A stretch of 64,000 nt of DNA from Amyloporia xantha. Lineage: Eukaryota > Basidiomycota > Agaricomycetes > Polyporales > Adustoporiaceae. The position numbers were made by a program, and so were the translations under genes. Under the pieces are notes generated by a model. It was given only the letters and a program-made list of their open reading frames with translations, did not search any database and was not told the origin of the DNA. Each line of letters starts with the position of its first letter. Position 1 is the first letter of the stretch. Shown here one piece after another: positions 10,701 to 21,536 of this stretch. The stretch lies in NCBI GenBank assembly GCA_036971615.1, contig JAYKKR010000041.1, positions 62,001-126,000 on the forward strand, given 5' to 3'.

Positions 10701-12196
10701 GGCTATCAACTCCTGAACTCCCTCGGACGCTTATTTGCGCAGTGTTGATTGTGAGTTCAATGCCATCGGCTGTATCGCATCTGAGCGCTCGCTGTTTAGA
10801 CGTCGTTGCGAATCGTGATAAACCGGATTTGTATGTTGTCGTTTATTCCTCGTGAAATCATAATCCACTTCTGATCTGACTTTATGCTTGAATCTTCATA
10901 AGATCCATCTGGTAAATACAGACTTCTTTCCATCGAATATCGCAAGTAATCACGGACGTGCAGGGAAGTAAGAAACAGGCACCGCCATTTCACCGTATGT
11001 GTTATTATTGCTACCTCGTTGCGCTGTAGATTTACCGTTGTTATTCAGTACTCGAAGGTAAGCACATGAGCGACGATGACCGGTTCCTATCCCCGCCTCA
11101 CCTGTCATGAGGCATTTTAGGTCATGATGTGGTAAGACGCTCTTCTATTGACTCTGACCCTATGCGCACAAGCTAAACTGCTTATCCAAGGGTCGCAATT
11201 GATCGAGGTACGTACTCTTTCCTCGTGTCGCCCCAGATAGCGGTGCATGACAATTCCAGGAATCCGCCTGTCCGAGAAACGCTCGCTTCCATGCCCTAAG
11301 AGAAACGATTGGTTGGCGGCGCGTGATGCGCTGTACGAAGATATCATGAACAAGTCCTGGAACGCCGAAAAGAAGTTCTTTGCGCAAAGTTACGAGGATC
11401 AAGACGTCTTGGACTCGGCTCTCCTCATCATGCCGCTTGTCTTCTTCATGACTCCGGTACGCGATGCATTACGGATGTTTTATCCAAAGCTCACCCGAAC
11501 GTGAACAGTCGGACCCTCGCTTCCTGAGCACGTTGAAGCATATCCTTCAATCGCCCGAAAGAGGAGGTCTAACGTCGAACGTACGTTCTGACCCCATCTC
11601 CCGCATAACGCCGATCCGACAGCTCGAATCCTGCAGGGTCTCGTTTACAGATACGATGTCAATAAGACTGATGATGGCGTTGGCGGTGAGGAGGGAACGT
11701 TCGGGCTGTGTACGCTATGGTGCGTCTCCACTATTCGATCGGTCAGTATGAAGGAGTAATGGTGTGCGGATGCTGTGCCGTAGGTGTGTAGAAGCGCTCG
11801 CGCGGGCAGGCGAGTACGACAAGGCGATGCTCACTCAAGCGGTGGGGATGTTCGAGGTCAGCTCTATCATGACATTCTCTCTCTGGATCAGGTCATAACT
11901 CGCATGTTCGCGCATGCAGGATTTCCTACAATACACTAATCACCTCGGCCTGTGCACGGAAGAGATTTCCGCGGCAGGGGAAGCGTAAGTCAGCTTTGTC
12001 CTGTGCTCCGACAACGACTGACTTCTCGACGATACAGGCTTGGGAATGCAGTGCAAGGATTTACGTACGCGTGAAGTATAACTTCGGGACCCTGCAGTAC
12101 TAACTCGCGTTATTGGATTTTTTTACCAGGCATGTAACGTTGATATCCGCCGCGTACAACTTGTCGAGGATGCAAGCCAAGTTCAAGAGAGGATAG
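7743..12196 (+). CDS. GH15 family glycosidase (glucoamylase/trehalase-like), 38 exons
   Basis: Glycoside hydrolase family 15 enzyme with the N-terminal beta-sandwich domain of the bacterial-type glucoamylase/trehalase branch; likely intracellular, as no signal peptide is seen. Substrate (alpha-glucan or trehalose) cannot be told from sequence. The start MNVNKPWQLDRGYIALADHG matches the family's opening. Landmarks in order: DHGLIGN, FDSPSIFARILD, VTDFLPR, RGSLSLRVECAPAFDYAR, STYEGSWKEAVHRSALALK, YIGGTRNWDYRASWIRD, LSHLDGHKGSKPVRIGNGA, WEVRNRH, ALLIMPLVFF, GGEEGTFGLCTLWCVEAL, and LCTEEISAAGEALGN with its candidate catalytic glutamate. My model has 38 exons totalling 2091 nt (696 residues plus stop) with phase kept at every junction. 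Exons of 8-11 nt occur at 9697, 10743, 10903, 11049 and 11121. Two introns (8489-8548, 8620-8679) appear to use GC donors. No lesion remains. Confidence 0.88.
9697..9705 (+). other. 9-nt micro-exon of the GH15 gene
   Basis: GGATTACCG is preceded by CCAG and followed by GTTAGT. It restores W-D-Y-R between the exons ending at 9633 and starting at 9759, completing the conserved NWDYRASWIRD motif. Without it the flanking exons are out of frame, so the call is well constrained. Confidence 0.8.
10743..10750 (+). other. 8-nt micro-exon of the GH15 gene
   Basis: TGTTGATT sits between GCGCAG and GTGAGT. It joins the exon ending at 10678 to the one starting at 10800 and yields the conserved REIVDYVVANRDKPD stretch. 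Neighbouring micro-exons of the same gene lie at 10903-10911 (9 nt), 11049-11057 (9 nt) and 11121-11131 (11 nt). Confidence 0.75.
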
Positions 12197-14213
12197 ATGG
12201 GGCTATGGAAGACAAGATGCAGAGTATATCGATGTCACAGACAGACGTCGATGCAATTTAGGGACGTCCTAGTGTCATAAACAATAGAAAATGTGTATGG
12301 GATGGGTCTTGGATGGCATCACCTAGTTCGAACTCGCAAGGTCGTCATAATCGCATCGCAGGGGACTATCTTACAACTGCATTATGGATTGTAACCCAGA
12401 GCAGTCGTATTACAGCTACAGAAATAACATAAGCTACCACATGCTCCGTCAATCACACGCCCGAGTCATGCGACGTAGAGACGGACTGCTGTCGATACCA
12501 CGCTGCAGGAACGCACTGGACGGCAGAAATGCTCGCGCACACAGCTTTGGGTGCGGAGAGCCAGAGTTCCGAACCAGGCGTCCCCAAGGAATGCGCAAGT
12601 CGAGATCTGTAGAAAGCGAGAGTGGCACCACTCGACCGGGACCTCTTGCAGGCTCGAGCTTTGCATAGCACTGCTTGTCTGATTTCAGCAGGACACCGTC
12701 GTGTCGCAGCGAGCAGCCTCCCGCATTATCACACCCGAGGTCGGCGGCGAGAATCCAAAAGGAGCTGGGGCAGACCATGACTTCCCTGTCGGCCCATGAC
12801 GTCTGACAAGGCCGGTGAACCGCACGCGATATATCCGTCCTCCCACCAAACTCAGCCGCGTCTCTGCCAGTCGCGGGCAAGCGGCGCCTCGCCATGATCA
12901 TCGCCAAAGCAAAGCACGGTGCGAGACGGAAATGGCACCGTCAGCTTGTGCGGTGGTTCAGCGACGCTCTACACAACGAGCTACTCTCCATGTTCTCCAC
13001 GGGGCCCGGACTGCGAGGTCTGCAGGTTAGCGGCCCCATGCAGGGTAGCGTGGAGATCATTCAGAAGCGGTCCGAATGTCTTGAAGTTAGACCGCACGCG
13101 GACGCCGACGCCGAGAACCAAGGCGCGCGCCCAAGATCGAAGATGAATGCAGCGAATGCGAACAAGTAGCCTCGATGACAGCATCCATAGGTGCTCGCGA
13201 GCCAAGGGCCCAAGGTGGACTCGCGGAGCCGTTTAGACTGAAGACGCGCTTCCTTGGGGCAAAAACGCCATCCGCACGCGTGTGTTCTCTAATTAAGCGA
13301 GTGCTTCTGCTAGTTCGCCTCGGACGCAGGCGACCGCCGGCGGCCCTTCCGGGCGATCGACACATCGACGGCGGCCCACCCCAGTCCCGATCGAGACGGA
13401 ACTCGGATACCGCATATAGCGGAACAGCATCGTCACCGTCACTGCACGGGCACCGTCACCGTCACTGCACGGGCACCGTCACCGTCACTGCACGGGCACC
13501 GCCACCTCCACCTCCGCCCCCGCCCCCACTGACCGATCGGCATCACAGCCGGTTCGCGGGTTTCGCCCACGGACGTCGGAGACACAGGTCGGAAGCCCCG
13601 CTGACGGGCCGCGCAAACACGACCCGTGGGCCCTCTGCCCTCCACGGCAGCGCCACCGTGCACTCCGGTTAGCCGTGGATGGTCTCCACGGTGTGGAGAG
13701 AGACGCGATCGGTCGCTTCTGCATATCCGATCGCCACCACGGACCACGGTGCGCGAATACACTGGTGCCATGGTGGCCGTGCACGTCGCGCGTCGATCGC
13801 CGTGGGGAGGCAAAGTCGCGACATGGTTGGGCGGAGAGCCTAGACAGCCCCGTTTCGGGGTGGCAGCACAGAGGAGACGCACGGGGAGCAGAATTGAATG
13901 TGTATAGATACGCTGGAAGTGCCCCGCACGCGCCGTGCAGCCGAGCGCCTTGGGTTGGTCAGAATTGCGACGGAGCGGGCGGGAATGCAACGGCAAAGGA
14001 GCCAGCGCGAGATATCCTTCAGAAATCCGTAACCTCGCTCTAACCTCGGCCTACGCCGGTGCTGTATACGTAGTCTGGGCCTTTGATAAGATCTGGGGAT
14101 CGGCCCGATGAGGCAAGTCCGGAGATGGACAGGCGGGCCCAACTCCACTCTCCCTCTCCCTCTCCTCCTCTGCATCCGCTCCGTCCACGCCCCCCGACTG
14201 CTCTCCCAACTGC
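12197..14213. other. GC-rich intergenic stretch, no gene recognised
   Basis: About 2 kb between GH15 and the phosphatase. Many open frames overlap on both strands, as expected from high GC content, but none shows a known domain, a plausible intron pattern or agreement between exons. A 23-bp tandem repeat lies at 13431-13499 (separate entry). Confidence 0.4.
13431..13499. repeat. 23-bp direct tandem repeat, three copies
   Basis: Three back-to-back perfect copies of a 23-bp unit starting CGTCACCGTCACTGCACGGG (13431-13453, 13454-13476, 13477-13499), followed by the diverged CGCCACC. The unit itself contains two CACCGT steps. A minisatellite in non-coding DNA. Confidence 0.9.
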
Positions 14214-14220
14214 TTATAAG
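14214..14220 (+). promoter_or_regulatory. TATA-box-like element upstream of the phosphatase gene
   Basis: TTATAAG in an otherwise very GC- and pyrimidine-rich leader, 72 bp upstream of the start codon at 14292. Distance and context fit a core promoter element; it is the only AT-rich hexamer in that stretch. Confidence 0.5.
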
Positions 14221-14291
14221 CCACCCGCCCCATGCCCCTCCCTCCCCACCTACTCTCCCCACCTCACTCGCCAAAGTCCATTCCCCACACC

Positions 14292-14984
14292 ATGATCCGC
14301 TTCGACAACCTCCCCCCAGAAGTCATGCAGGCCATGTGCACCCCCATGCACCTCATCATCCCCGCGTCCCCCGCCGCCCGCACCGGCGCCCTCTACCTCG
14401 GCTCCTTCTCCGCCGTCCTCGACCCCGCCCTCCTCGACGCCAACCGCATCGCCGCCCTCGTCCAGGTCCTCGACGCCCCCTGGCTTCCCGACGCCCGCTC
14501 CGCCAACAACCACCCCATCGAGTCCTACCGCCTCGACATCCTCGACAGCTCCACCGCCGACATCCGCCCCCACCTCGAGGCCACCGTGCGCTGGATAGAC
14601 GACCGTCTCAGGAAGGGCGTCAACGTCCTCGTCCACTGCCAGCAGGTGCGCCTCGTTCCCGCCCGCGTTCGCTCGTGCTGACCCCTTCCTCCCCCCCTCC
14701 GCAGGGCGTCTCCCGCTCCGCCGCGATCGTCATCGCGTACCTCATCTACACCCAGAACATGACCTACGACACCGCCTTCGACCTCGTCCGCCGCAAGCGC
14801 GCCTGCATCAAGCCCAACTCGGGCTTCGTCAAGTGCGTCCTCGCCGTGTTACCTCGTTCGCATTCGCTGACCGCGCGTGCGCCCCCTTCCTTGCAGAGCC
14901 CTCCAGGAGTGGGAGAAGAAATGGCGCAACGTCGGCCACGACACGCGCCCCGTCATGCGCCGCGCCGCGACCACCCCCAGGTAG
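14292..14984 (+). CDS. dual-specificity protein phosphatase
   Basis: Small cysteine-based phosphatase of the dual-specificity (VH1-like) class, removing phosphate from phosphotyrosine and phosphoserine/threonine. Exons 14292-14645, 14705-14832 and 14897-14984 give 189 residues, typical for a stand-alone DSP domain. The active site HCQQGVSRSA matches HC-x5-R and is formed exactly across the first intron. It is preceded by the hydrophobic strand VNVLV and a likely general-acid Asp around LDILDSS, and followed by the usual AYLIY helix and the AFDLVRRKR...KPNSGF segment. Both introns are GT-AG, about 60 nt. Codons end almost only in C or G, far more skewed than the neighbours. No targeting sequence or additional domain. 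The substrate is unknown. Confidence 0.9.
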
Positions 14985-17900
14985 GCGCGTCGCGTCGGGC
15001 GGTGGGCGTCGGGCCCTCCCCGCACGTCGCGAGCGTGCCGGGCGGAGAACGAGCCAGAGATCCCTTCCGGGAGTGGAGGGCTGCCGCGTGTCGGAGCCGT
15101 GTGTCTCGTCCTAACTGTATCAACACCATCATCTCCATGCCCTCTTCTCCGGCCCCGACCCATCTTCCACGCGTGGCGTTCCTGCATATCCGTCGATCGC
15201 CCTCCTTCCCCGTCCTCCTCCCCGTGCACCTTCATTGCCACATGGGGTTTCCAATGGCGGCCACCCCCATCCCCTCACGTCTTCCCGCTGCCATGTCGAA
15301 AATCCACACACATCGTTCATCTCGGGTTCGCATACACTACCAGTCTGCACGGGTAATCGCCGTCCTCATCTGTCCTCTGGGCTCGGGGTCTCCTCCTCGC
15401 ATGCGTTTATACACAGCCACCCATCCGACCGACTGTCTGACAGACAGCTGGTCCATATATCCGTACACCCATGCGTCGCGCGCCGTCCGTGCGTGCGTGC
15501 GTCTGTCTAGTTATCTATCTATTGCGCTCGCTGTCATCTGTATTGCTGTATTGTATGAATATACTGGTCTTGCACTTGTGCGTCATATCGTACTATCTCG
15601 CTGTGCGCCTCAACCGGCGTCGGCGATACGCATGTGATTTCAGCCCGTTCGTCTGCGTCAGGCCAACCGGCGGTCGGTTCCCAACGCAGCGGTGAGTGCG
15701 TCCCAGGGGCATGACGGACGGTGACGTGGGACGAACCCCGAGGAGGCCGGACGTGCCTGGCCGTGAGCTTATTGTACGTCCGCGTCAACGATGAATCGGC
15801 GACGTCGTCGACGCTTCCCGCCCCTGCCTTGTCCTTCCCTTCCAACGTCTCCCTTTTCTCTTCTCTCTTCGCTTCCCTGCCCCTGCCCCCCGCGGCCGCG
15901 CCCCGCCCAGCCTCCGTCTCCCCCGCGCCTTCCCTGCCTTCCTGTCCCTGACCCGCGCCCGTGCCCGTGAAATCCGAGTACTGTACTTGCTCTAACACAC
16001 GCTCCCCTTCCCATGCATGAATAACAGCCCATGACTCACCGGCGGAAAGACACCGGCGGCGTGCCTGGGCGATCGCCGGCACGGGCACGCGGAATTCATT
16101 AAGCCAGGCACCGTCCGACCCATCGATGCTCGCTGCTCACTAGTCACTGCTCAGGCTCTACTTTACTTATCCTTATCAACGCTCAACGTTCGACTCAATG
16201 GCTGGGTTAATTAATATACTTCCGTGCGCATCCCGCGATGCCTCGGGGCCGTCCCTGGCCCTGGCCCTGAGCCTGTTTCCGCTCCTTGGGAGACCACTTG
16301 CTTGCTATGTGCGTCGATGTATTATAGCTACTGGCTGAGAGTTGGACTTGGCCACTTGGCCATGGACTTGGACTTTGACACGCATCACTCGAATTCGGAT
16401 TCGCATCGATATCGGGGCATGCCTGAGCCTGCACCGTTAGCCACTCGTCCCGTCCGCGTGTGCATGGCCTATCTACGCGCGTGCAGCTGGCTGCAGGGAG
16501 GGATTCGAAGGCATGCAGCTGGCGGACAAGTGCACACTACTAGCTGCAGCCTACTGCACTCTCCCAGATCGACCCCGATTCAGACGCGTCTTCGCGTCTT
16601 GGACTCTCACAGGTAGAACCTATCGCGTTCGGCACACCATTGCTCAATCATACTGTTGATGTACGACCTCAGGTTTGGGTCCTTCACTGCTGCACACCAC
16701 CCGTCGCGATACCAGACGCACACGCGCCACAAGTCTCTCCTCGTCCGGATTCCGCGATGCCAGCCTCGCCTCGGGTCGTCCCTGCATTCAGGCTGCGAAT
16801 AGCACACAGCTGATCACCGGAAACACAAAGACCTATCAGACACACCCTCAGCTCGCCACTGATTAGCCTCACGCGTCCATTGTAAACTCTATATGCAAGG
16901 CGACACGCTCCCGCCACCGCACGGCGAATCCCCGACCGAGCGCACACGCGCGTCTAGATCGGCTCTCCTCCGTCCTATCACTAACATGGCCCAAGGCACA
17001 CTGTCGCCCAAGCAGGCCGCACCTTTGCCTCGAGCGCATTGAGAGTGGACATCCACACGCACACACGTACTTCCCGTCAGAACCCCGGTCACGTACACGG
17101 TAAGACCGTAGGATAACAGGACATGCTTTAGCCTCGCACCGCTCTCCATTTCCGACGGGCCCTGCTTCTCGAATGCGGGGGAAGGCCGGGGAAGGCCCAC
17201 GGGTCGTGCGTGGGGAACGCTTCGGGGCAGAGAAGGGCAGGGCCGAGAAGAGAAGAGAAGAGAAACGAGGAGGCACACACAAGTCCCCGGACGGCGATTG
17301 CCCCTCCTTCTTCCCTATCAGCGTGTGTTGTGCGCTACGAACATTGAATATTGAGCCGCGATAGCACACGGAGATTCCGACGTAGGCTGCGGGTGGCTCA
17401 CCACGATCATGGGGGATCAGACTGTATTCAGACGCGTCTGCGAGAACACCCGCCGTTCACGCTCTGTCACGTTAGCCCCTGCCCTTCCTTTCTTCTCGTA
17501 CTCCTGCTGCACACTGACCGTGGGCCGTGGCATGATCAACGCCGATCGCGTACAGGGCGTGGAGACGCAGTCGGCCCCCATGATCCCGCGTGTGCTGAGC
17601 GCGCGACCGCCGAATGTCGAGCATCGAACGTGCATCTCTGATGTCTCGTCTCCACCCACGGCTGCAAGTTCCTCGCGGCGGCTGGCGTCTCCTGCGCGCC
17701 TCCCCCACACCGTGGGCACGCACGGCGCTGGCCGCGCCACTGGGATCCTGGCGCTGGCGCACGTTTATGATTCATGGCTCATGGTTCATGGCTCGAGCCC
17801 AGACCTATGCCCGCAGCCAGAGCCCCGTCGTGAGGCGTATCTTCCCGTGCGCTACACCAGGCGCTCACGAGGTCATTTGACCACCATCCCGGTCCATAGA

Positions 17901-19430
17901 GGCGGGCCTCTGGAAAGAAAACGACTACTTAGTCTGGAGCGGCGAAATATGGCGGTACGTACGCCTTCTTCCGCATGGGCTTCTCTCCGGTGCGGCACAT
18001 ACTTATCAACAGTGTGTAAGTGCACCTCGGCGCTCGCCCGTGATCGATTCAAATTGAGTTCGGGGAATCTGGTGAGGCGTTCTGGATCTGGAGATCCTTC
18101 GGTGTCCACTGTGCATTGGCCCTTGCCAGTACCAGTCTGGACACAGTCAACCGGTTCGCATCGGTCGGACCATGCTGAGTCGCAAGACCGGGTCGATACC
18201 TCAAGGCAGGTTTCAGACGAGCGCGGTCGTCGACCTGTCGTACCACTGGCAGCTTCCGCGCACTCCGCACTCGCGCGGCCGTGCCTGCAGCTCGCTGTGC
18301 CTAAATACTTGCCAAACCTGGAAAGACGCGATCGGCCGGACGCTGTCCGCCCCCTTCAGCTGGGGAAGCCGATCGTGTGCTCGGGACGGCTACGTAGGAC
18401 TGGGACCGAGAGGACACAACGCGCGACCACCGTGCGAGCGTCTCCCTTCCCGCACGCCGCGCGCGGGTGGTGTGTCCTCAGCCCGCCATCTCGAGGCAGT
18501 GTGAGTGCTTCCTCAGCTCAGTATTCATCCGGAATGCTACGGGCCTTGCATGGGGCAGCAGCACACAGACTCGGAGAGCACACCCCCACGCCGCGGCCCG
18601 TCCGCTGCGCCTGCGCGGGAGAAGAAGTCGAACGATCGTCGTAGCCTGCTATCGGTGCCGGCGTGGTCAGCGCGAGCCCGGGACGGGAAGGTACCGTTCG
18701 CCTGGGAGGACTGGGACTCGGGACTGGGACTCGCCTGTAGGGCACGGTGCGCGTGTGATTCCTCGGGGTTATAACGAGTGCTAAATAAAACCCGTCCGGG
18801 AGGGTGCTTCTTAGAGATCGGGCGCGCGAAACAGCTCTGGGCTTGGGGCGCTGACATGCCCGAGCTCAGCGATTGAGAAGACTGGCACGCCAAGGTTGGC
18901 GGAGGGAGATTGTTGGCGCTCTTTTCGACGGGCAAGGCGACGTGGTCGGGCTGGCTCTCGCCGTTCTCAAGATATACATTCCGTCCCAGACATGACACTG
19001 GGATTCAAGGCTTGATGTCCTTCAATCAAATTACCTGCTACGGACGCTGAACTGGTGTGTGTCAGTGAATCAATGGCCAGTCGGATGGTGAGGTTTGTTA
19101 TAGTCTAAATGTACTGAGATTTTTCAATGATCTTGGTCTTGCTGGGCATTTGGCACAGTGATAGCGCGCACGCTTAGCATAATACATGCACCGCCAACTT
19201 GTGGATGCATGAGGGCCAGGGTTCAATGCCAAGAATGTCCAGGGGTATTCATAAATCTGTCTTTTTGCTCACAGGTACTCCACTAATTGCCCTGCTGCAC
19301 CGACTCAAATGAGAAACACAGAGTCGCTTTACCACTTTGCTATCATCATAGTGTGTAGTGGTAAACATCTTTGGTCATGTCAATCAATATGGCTTCTGAA
19401 GCACACACATCCCAAGGAATCATACTAGTC
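14985..19430. other. 4.4-kb gene-poor, GC-rich region
   Basis: No gene could be supported here. Long overlapping open frames exist on several strands (for example around 15534-16088 and 17409-18644), but they lack recognisable domains and carry low-complexity Arg/Pro/Ser/Gly composition typical of chance translation of GC-rich DNA. Pyrimidine/purine-rich patches occur near 15830-15960 and 17220-17270 (GAGAA repeats). It may include the phosphatase 3' UTR at its left end. It could be old decayed sequence or hold non-coding transcripts; nothing visible decides. Confidence 0.4.
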
Positions 19431-19439
19431 TTGATAGAA

Positions 19440-20085
19440 GATAGGAACGAAGGGGCATAGACCATGCCCACTACAAAGAACTTGTGGCCCGTCAGAATGA
19501 TAGTATCTCACCACCTCTTCGAGCTGTGCCCTCTTGATAATCTCGACGGTACCCCTTTGCTGACTCATCTGCCGTGTGTTCCTGAGGCCAAGAGACGTGC
19601 TGCTGGACCCAGTCGTCAACTTCGTTGCCCATGCCCGTCGCAATCCATCTTGCATACATCATCGCCTTGTCAGCGAAGATGGGGTGTGAGCATGGGGGCA
19701 CAGAGGCTCACCAGCGTGTGCGAGAACCACGGTGCTTCCCTCCGGGCAGAGATGGGTGCCCTACCGAGGATCCAGCCTGTATCACCAATATGCCCGACGA
19801 ACGCATACCGCATCCAACATGCTCATGATGATCGCCATTAACTGATCAATGTGCGGGATATTTAGCTTTCAGATATTGCAACCCTCTGGCTGCGTCCGAG
19901 TTCCGCGCGGCAGCTGAGACAACATTCTGGTGGTCTTGAAGCTGAGCGGGGGTGATATAGGTTAGTGTCAGCGATATGTGAGGGCATATTAGGGATGGGT
20001 TCGCACTAGCTCTTTCACGAGGGCAAGACCAAGCCCCACGCTAGCACTGCAGTGACGAAGTAGAATAGCGCCTGTAATGTAGTGC
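19440..20085 (-). pseudogene. decayed short-chain dehydrogenase (sniffer/C-factor-like)
   Basis: Minus-strand remnant of an NAD(P)-dependent short-chain dehydrogenase. Recognisable pieces in order: the cofactor-binding start ASVGLGLALVKEL (about 20,020-20,060), NVVSAAARNSDAARGLQYLK (about 19,870-19,930), STVVLAHAG then GWIATGMGN across an intron position (about 19,630-19,750), and the C-terminal VEIIKRAQLEEVVRYYH (about 19,490-19,545). The catalytic central part with S-Y-x3-K is not visible, the pieces lie in different frames and stops intervene. A second copy lies at 24.2-24.8 kb and shares the stretch reading GCACCCATCTCTG plus the same intron site, so the two are paralogous remnants. Confidence 0.6.
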
Positions 20086-21100
20086 TTACGATGAATAATG
20101 CAAAAAAATGAACTACTGGAGCGGTGCTGCGAGGCCAACTTTGGTACGAATTTTCCGGATTTCCCTCAGCAAGGAAGAACGGAGATCCGCATGGTAGTCG
20201 TGGACTAACAGTTGGTTCAGAATGACCACATGAGCAGACATCCGATCGTAACGCCACAAGTTGAACCGCTACATGATGAGCAGACTTCTCACGTGAGGGC
20301 AAGGGTTGCTAGCTGTTGACGTGGAATCTGAGCTACAGTGCGCTTATTCGGTTCGGGCTCGTCGTGGAAGATGCTGAAGGGGGCATACTAATGAATCAAG
20401 GTTGGATTCTCCGGAAGGACGGCTGAGGGTTGCTGCAAAGACGATAGAGCTATATATGTTCTGGAGATATACTGAAGTTGAGCTCTATGTCAGTTGGAAA
20501 GGGTCGCCGGCACCGCATTACTATCGGCAGCGGAGAGGTGCCCATAACTGCATCTATGCGCGATGTGCTTTTTGCCGCGAGATAATCCTGCCGACAGTCC
20601 TGAATGATCGTAGACAAGATTGAATACTGCTATTCCACACCGTTCACTTGAAGCCGGACAGGCCGTCGTTTTGTGTCCGTTCTAGAAGGGCGATATCTTG
20701 GCCGCGTGAATCCACCGGTAAGGATCCTGCGAAAGAACGGGGAGGGTTGTAAGTATTTGAATCACGGTCAGCCATCCCATCTACCTTATTCTTGGCCCAA
20801 ACACTGCGCTGTGCAAAAGGCCGAACAGGGCAGCAAGCCCAGGAAGTTTTAAGCTCACCAGTCAGCTTGGCATCATGACCCTACAATTGTCTTGGGTCGG
20901 ATTAGTCTCATCCAAATCTGTAAATTTCGGATGAGCTTGATGCTTTGTTTAGGAGAGGCCCAATAGTGTCGAAATGAAATCACTAAGCTTGTGCATGAGT
21001 AACTCAGAAAGCATACGATTTGTCATGATATGCGTCTCCACAATGAGGTTGACTTGGTTGAGACGCAGCGCCTTATTTTAACGGAGAATGCCAGCGACGA
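20086..21100. other. intergenic, nothing recognised
   Basis: About 1 kb between the dehydrogenase remnant and the MITE. No conserved coding signal; open frames are short and unsupported. Confidence 0.35.
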
Positions 21101-21108
21101 CGTCGACC

Positions 21109-21128
21109 AGGACCCCGGCTAATCCCCC
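21109..21128 (+). repeat. left terminal inverted repeat of the MITE
   Basis: Perfect inverted match to 21509-21528; together they bound the element, directly inside the 8-bp duplications. Confidence 0.9.
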
Positions 21129-21508
21129 TAGAGCCTCGATCCCTGGAGACCCACTTTCGGACCTAGAGATGTTGCCTGATTCGGACAAAAAAGATCGAAC
21201 CTCAAGCGTTTGGTTCGATTTTCGGACCCAGAAAGGATCGAACGTCGCCCGAATTTCCCGGCGCCTACGCCGCCGGCACTTCCCGGAAGTTCAGTCCATT
21301 TGCGGGCAATCCACGTGGGATACCGTCCGATACCCCCCTAAACGGACGTTTCGGACCCCTTCCGGATCGGACCTCAGCCTGGAAGGGGTCTTTTCGGGCC
21401 AAAATAGCATCTAACATGCCGCCCCTTTGACCCCCTTTTCGGACATTTTGTATCGAACATTTTGGGTCCTCGACCCCCATTTTCGGACTTTTAGGCATCG
21501 AGGCTCCT

Positions 21509-21528
21509 GGGGGATTAGCCGGGGTCCT
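21509..21528 (-). repeat. right terminal inverted repeat of the MITE
   Basis: Reverse complement of 21109-21128 with no mismatch over 20 bp. Confidence 0.9.
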
Positions 21529-21536
21529 CGTCGACC

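Larger units (their letters stand above)
21101..21536. mobile_element. 420-bp hAT-like MITE with 8-bp target-site duplication
   Basis: Non-autonomous DNA transposon at 21109-21528. Its two ends carry a perfect 20-bp terminal inverted repeat, AGGACCCCGGCTAATCCCCC, which continues with few mismatches to about 35 bp (GAGCCTCGAT is also shared). Immediately outside lie identical 8-bp direct repeats CGTCGACC at 21101-21108 and 21529-21536. An 8-bp duplication is characteristic of hAT elements (and of a few other superfamilies). Inside, TTCGGAC occurs six times and ATCGAAC three times, resembling subterminal transposase-binding repeats. There is no transposase. The perfect duplication suggests a fairly recent insertion. 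Confidence 0.88.

Noticed and set aside
14108..15637. 509-codon open frame overlapping the phosphatase
   Set aside because: It is the phosphatase sequence read in the wrong frame plus introns; Pro/Arg/His-rich translation.
15534..16088. 184-codon minus-strand open frame rich in Glu/Gly/Arg
   Set aside because: Low-complexity translation of a pyrimidine-rich stretch; no start context, domain or introns.
17409..18644. 411-codon open frame on the plus strand
   Set aside because: No domain, Arg/Ser/Pro-rich chance composition, overlapping open frames on the other strand in GC-rich DNA.
20015..20302. Hydrophobic minus-strand open frame resembling a membrane protein
   Set aside because: It is an out-of-frame reading of the dehydrogenase remnant's cofactor-binding region.
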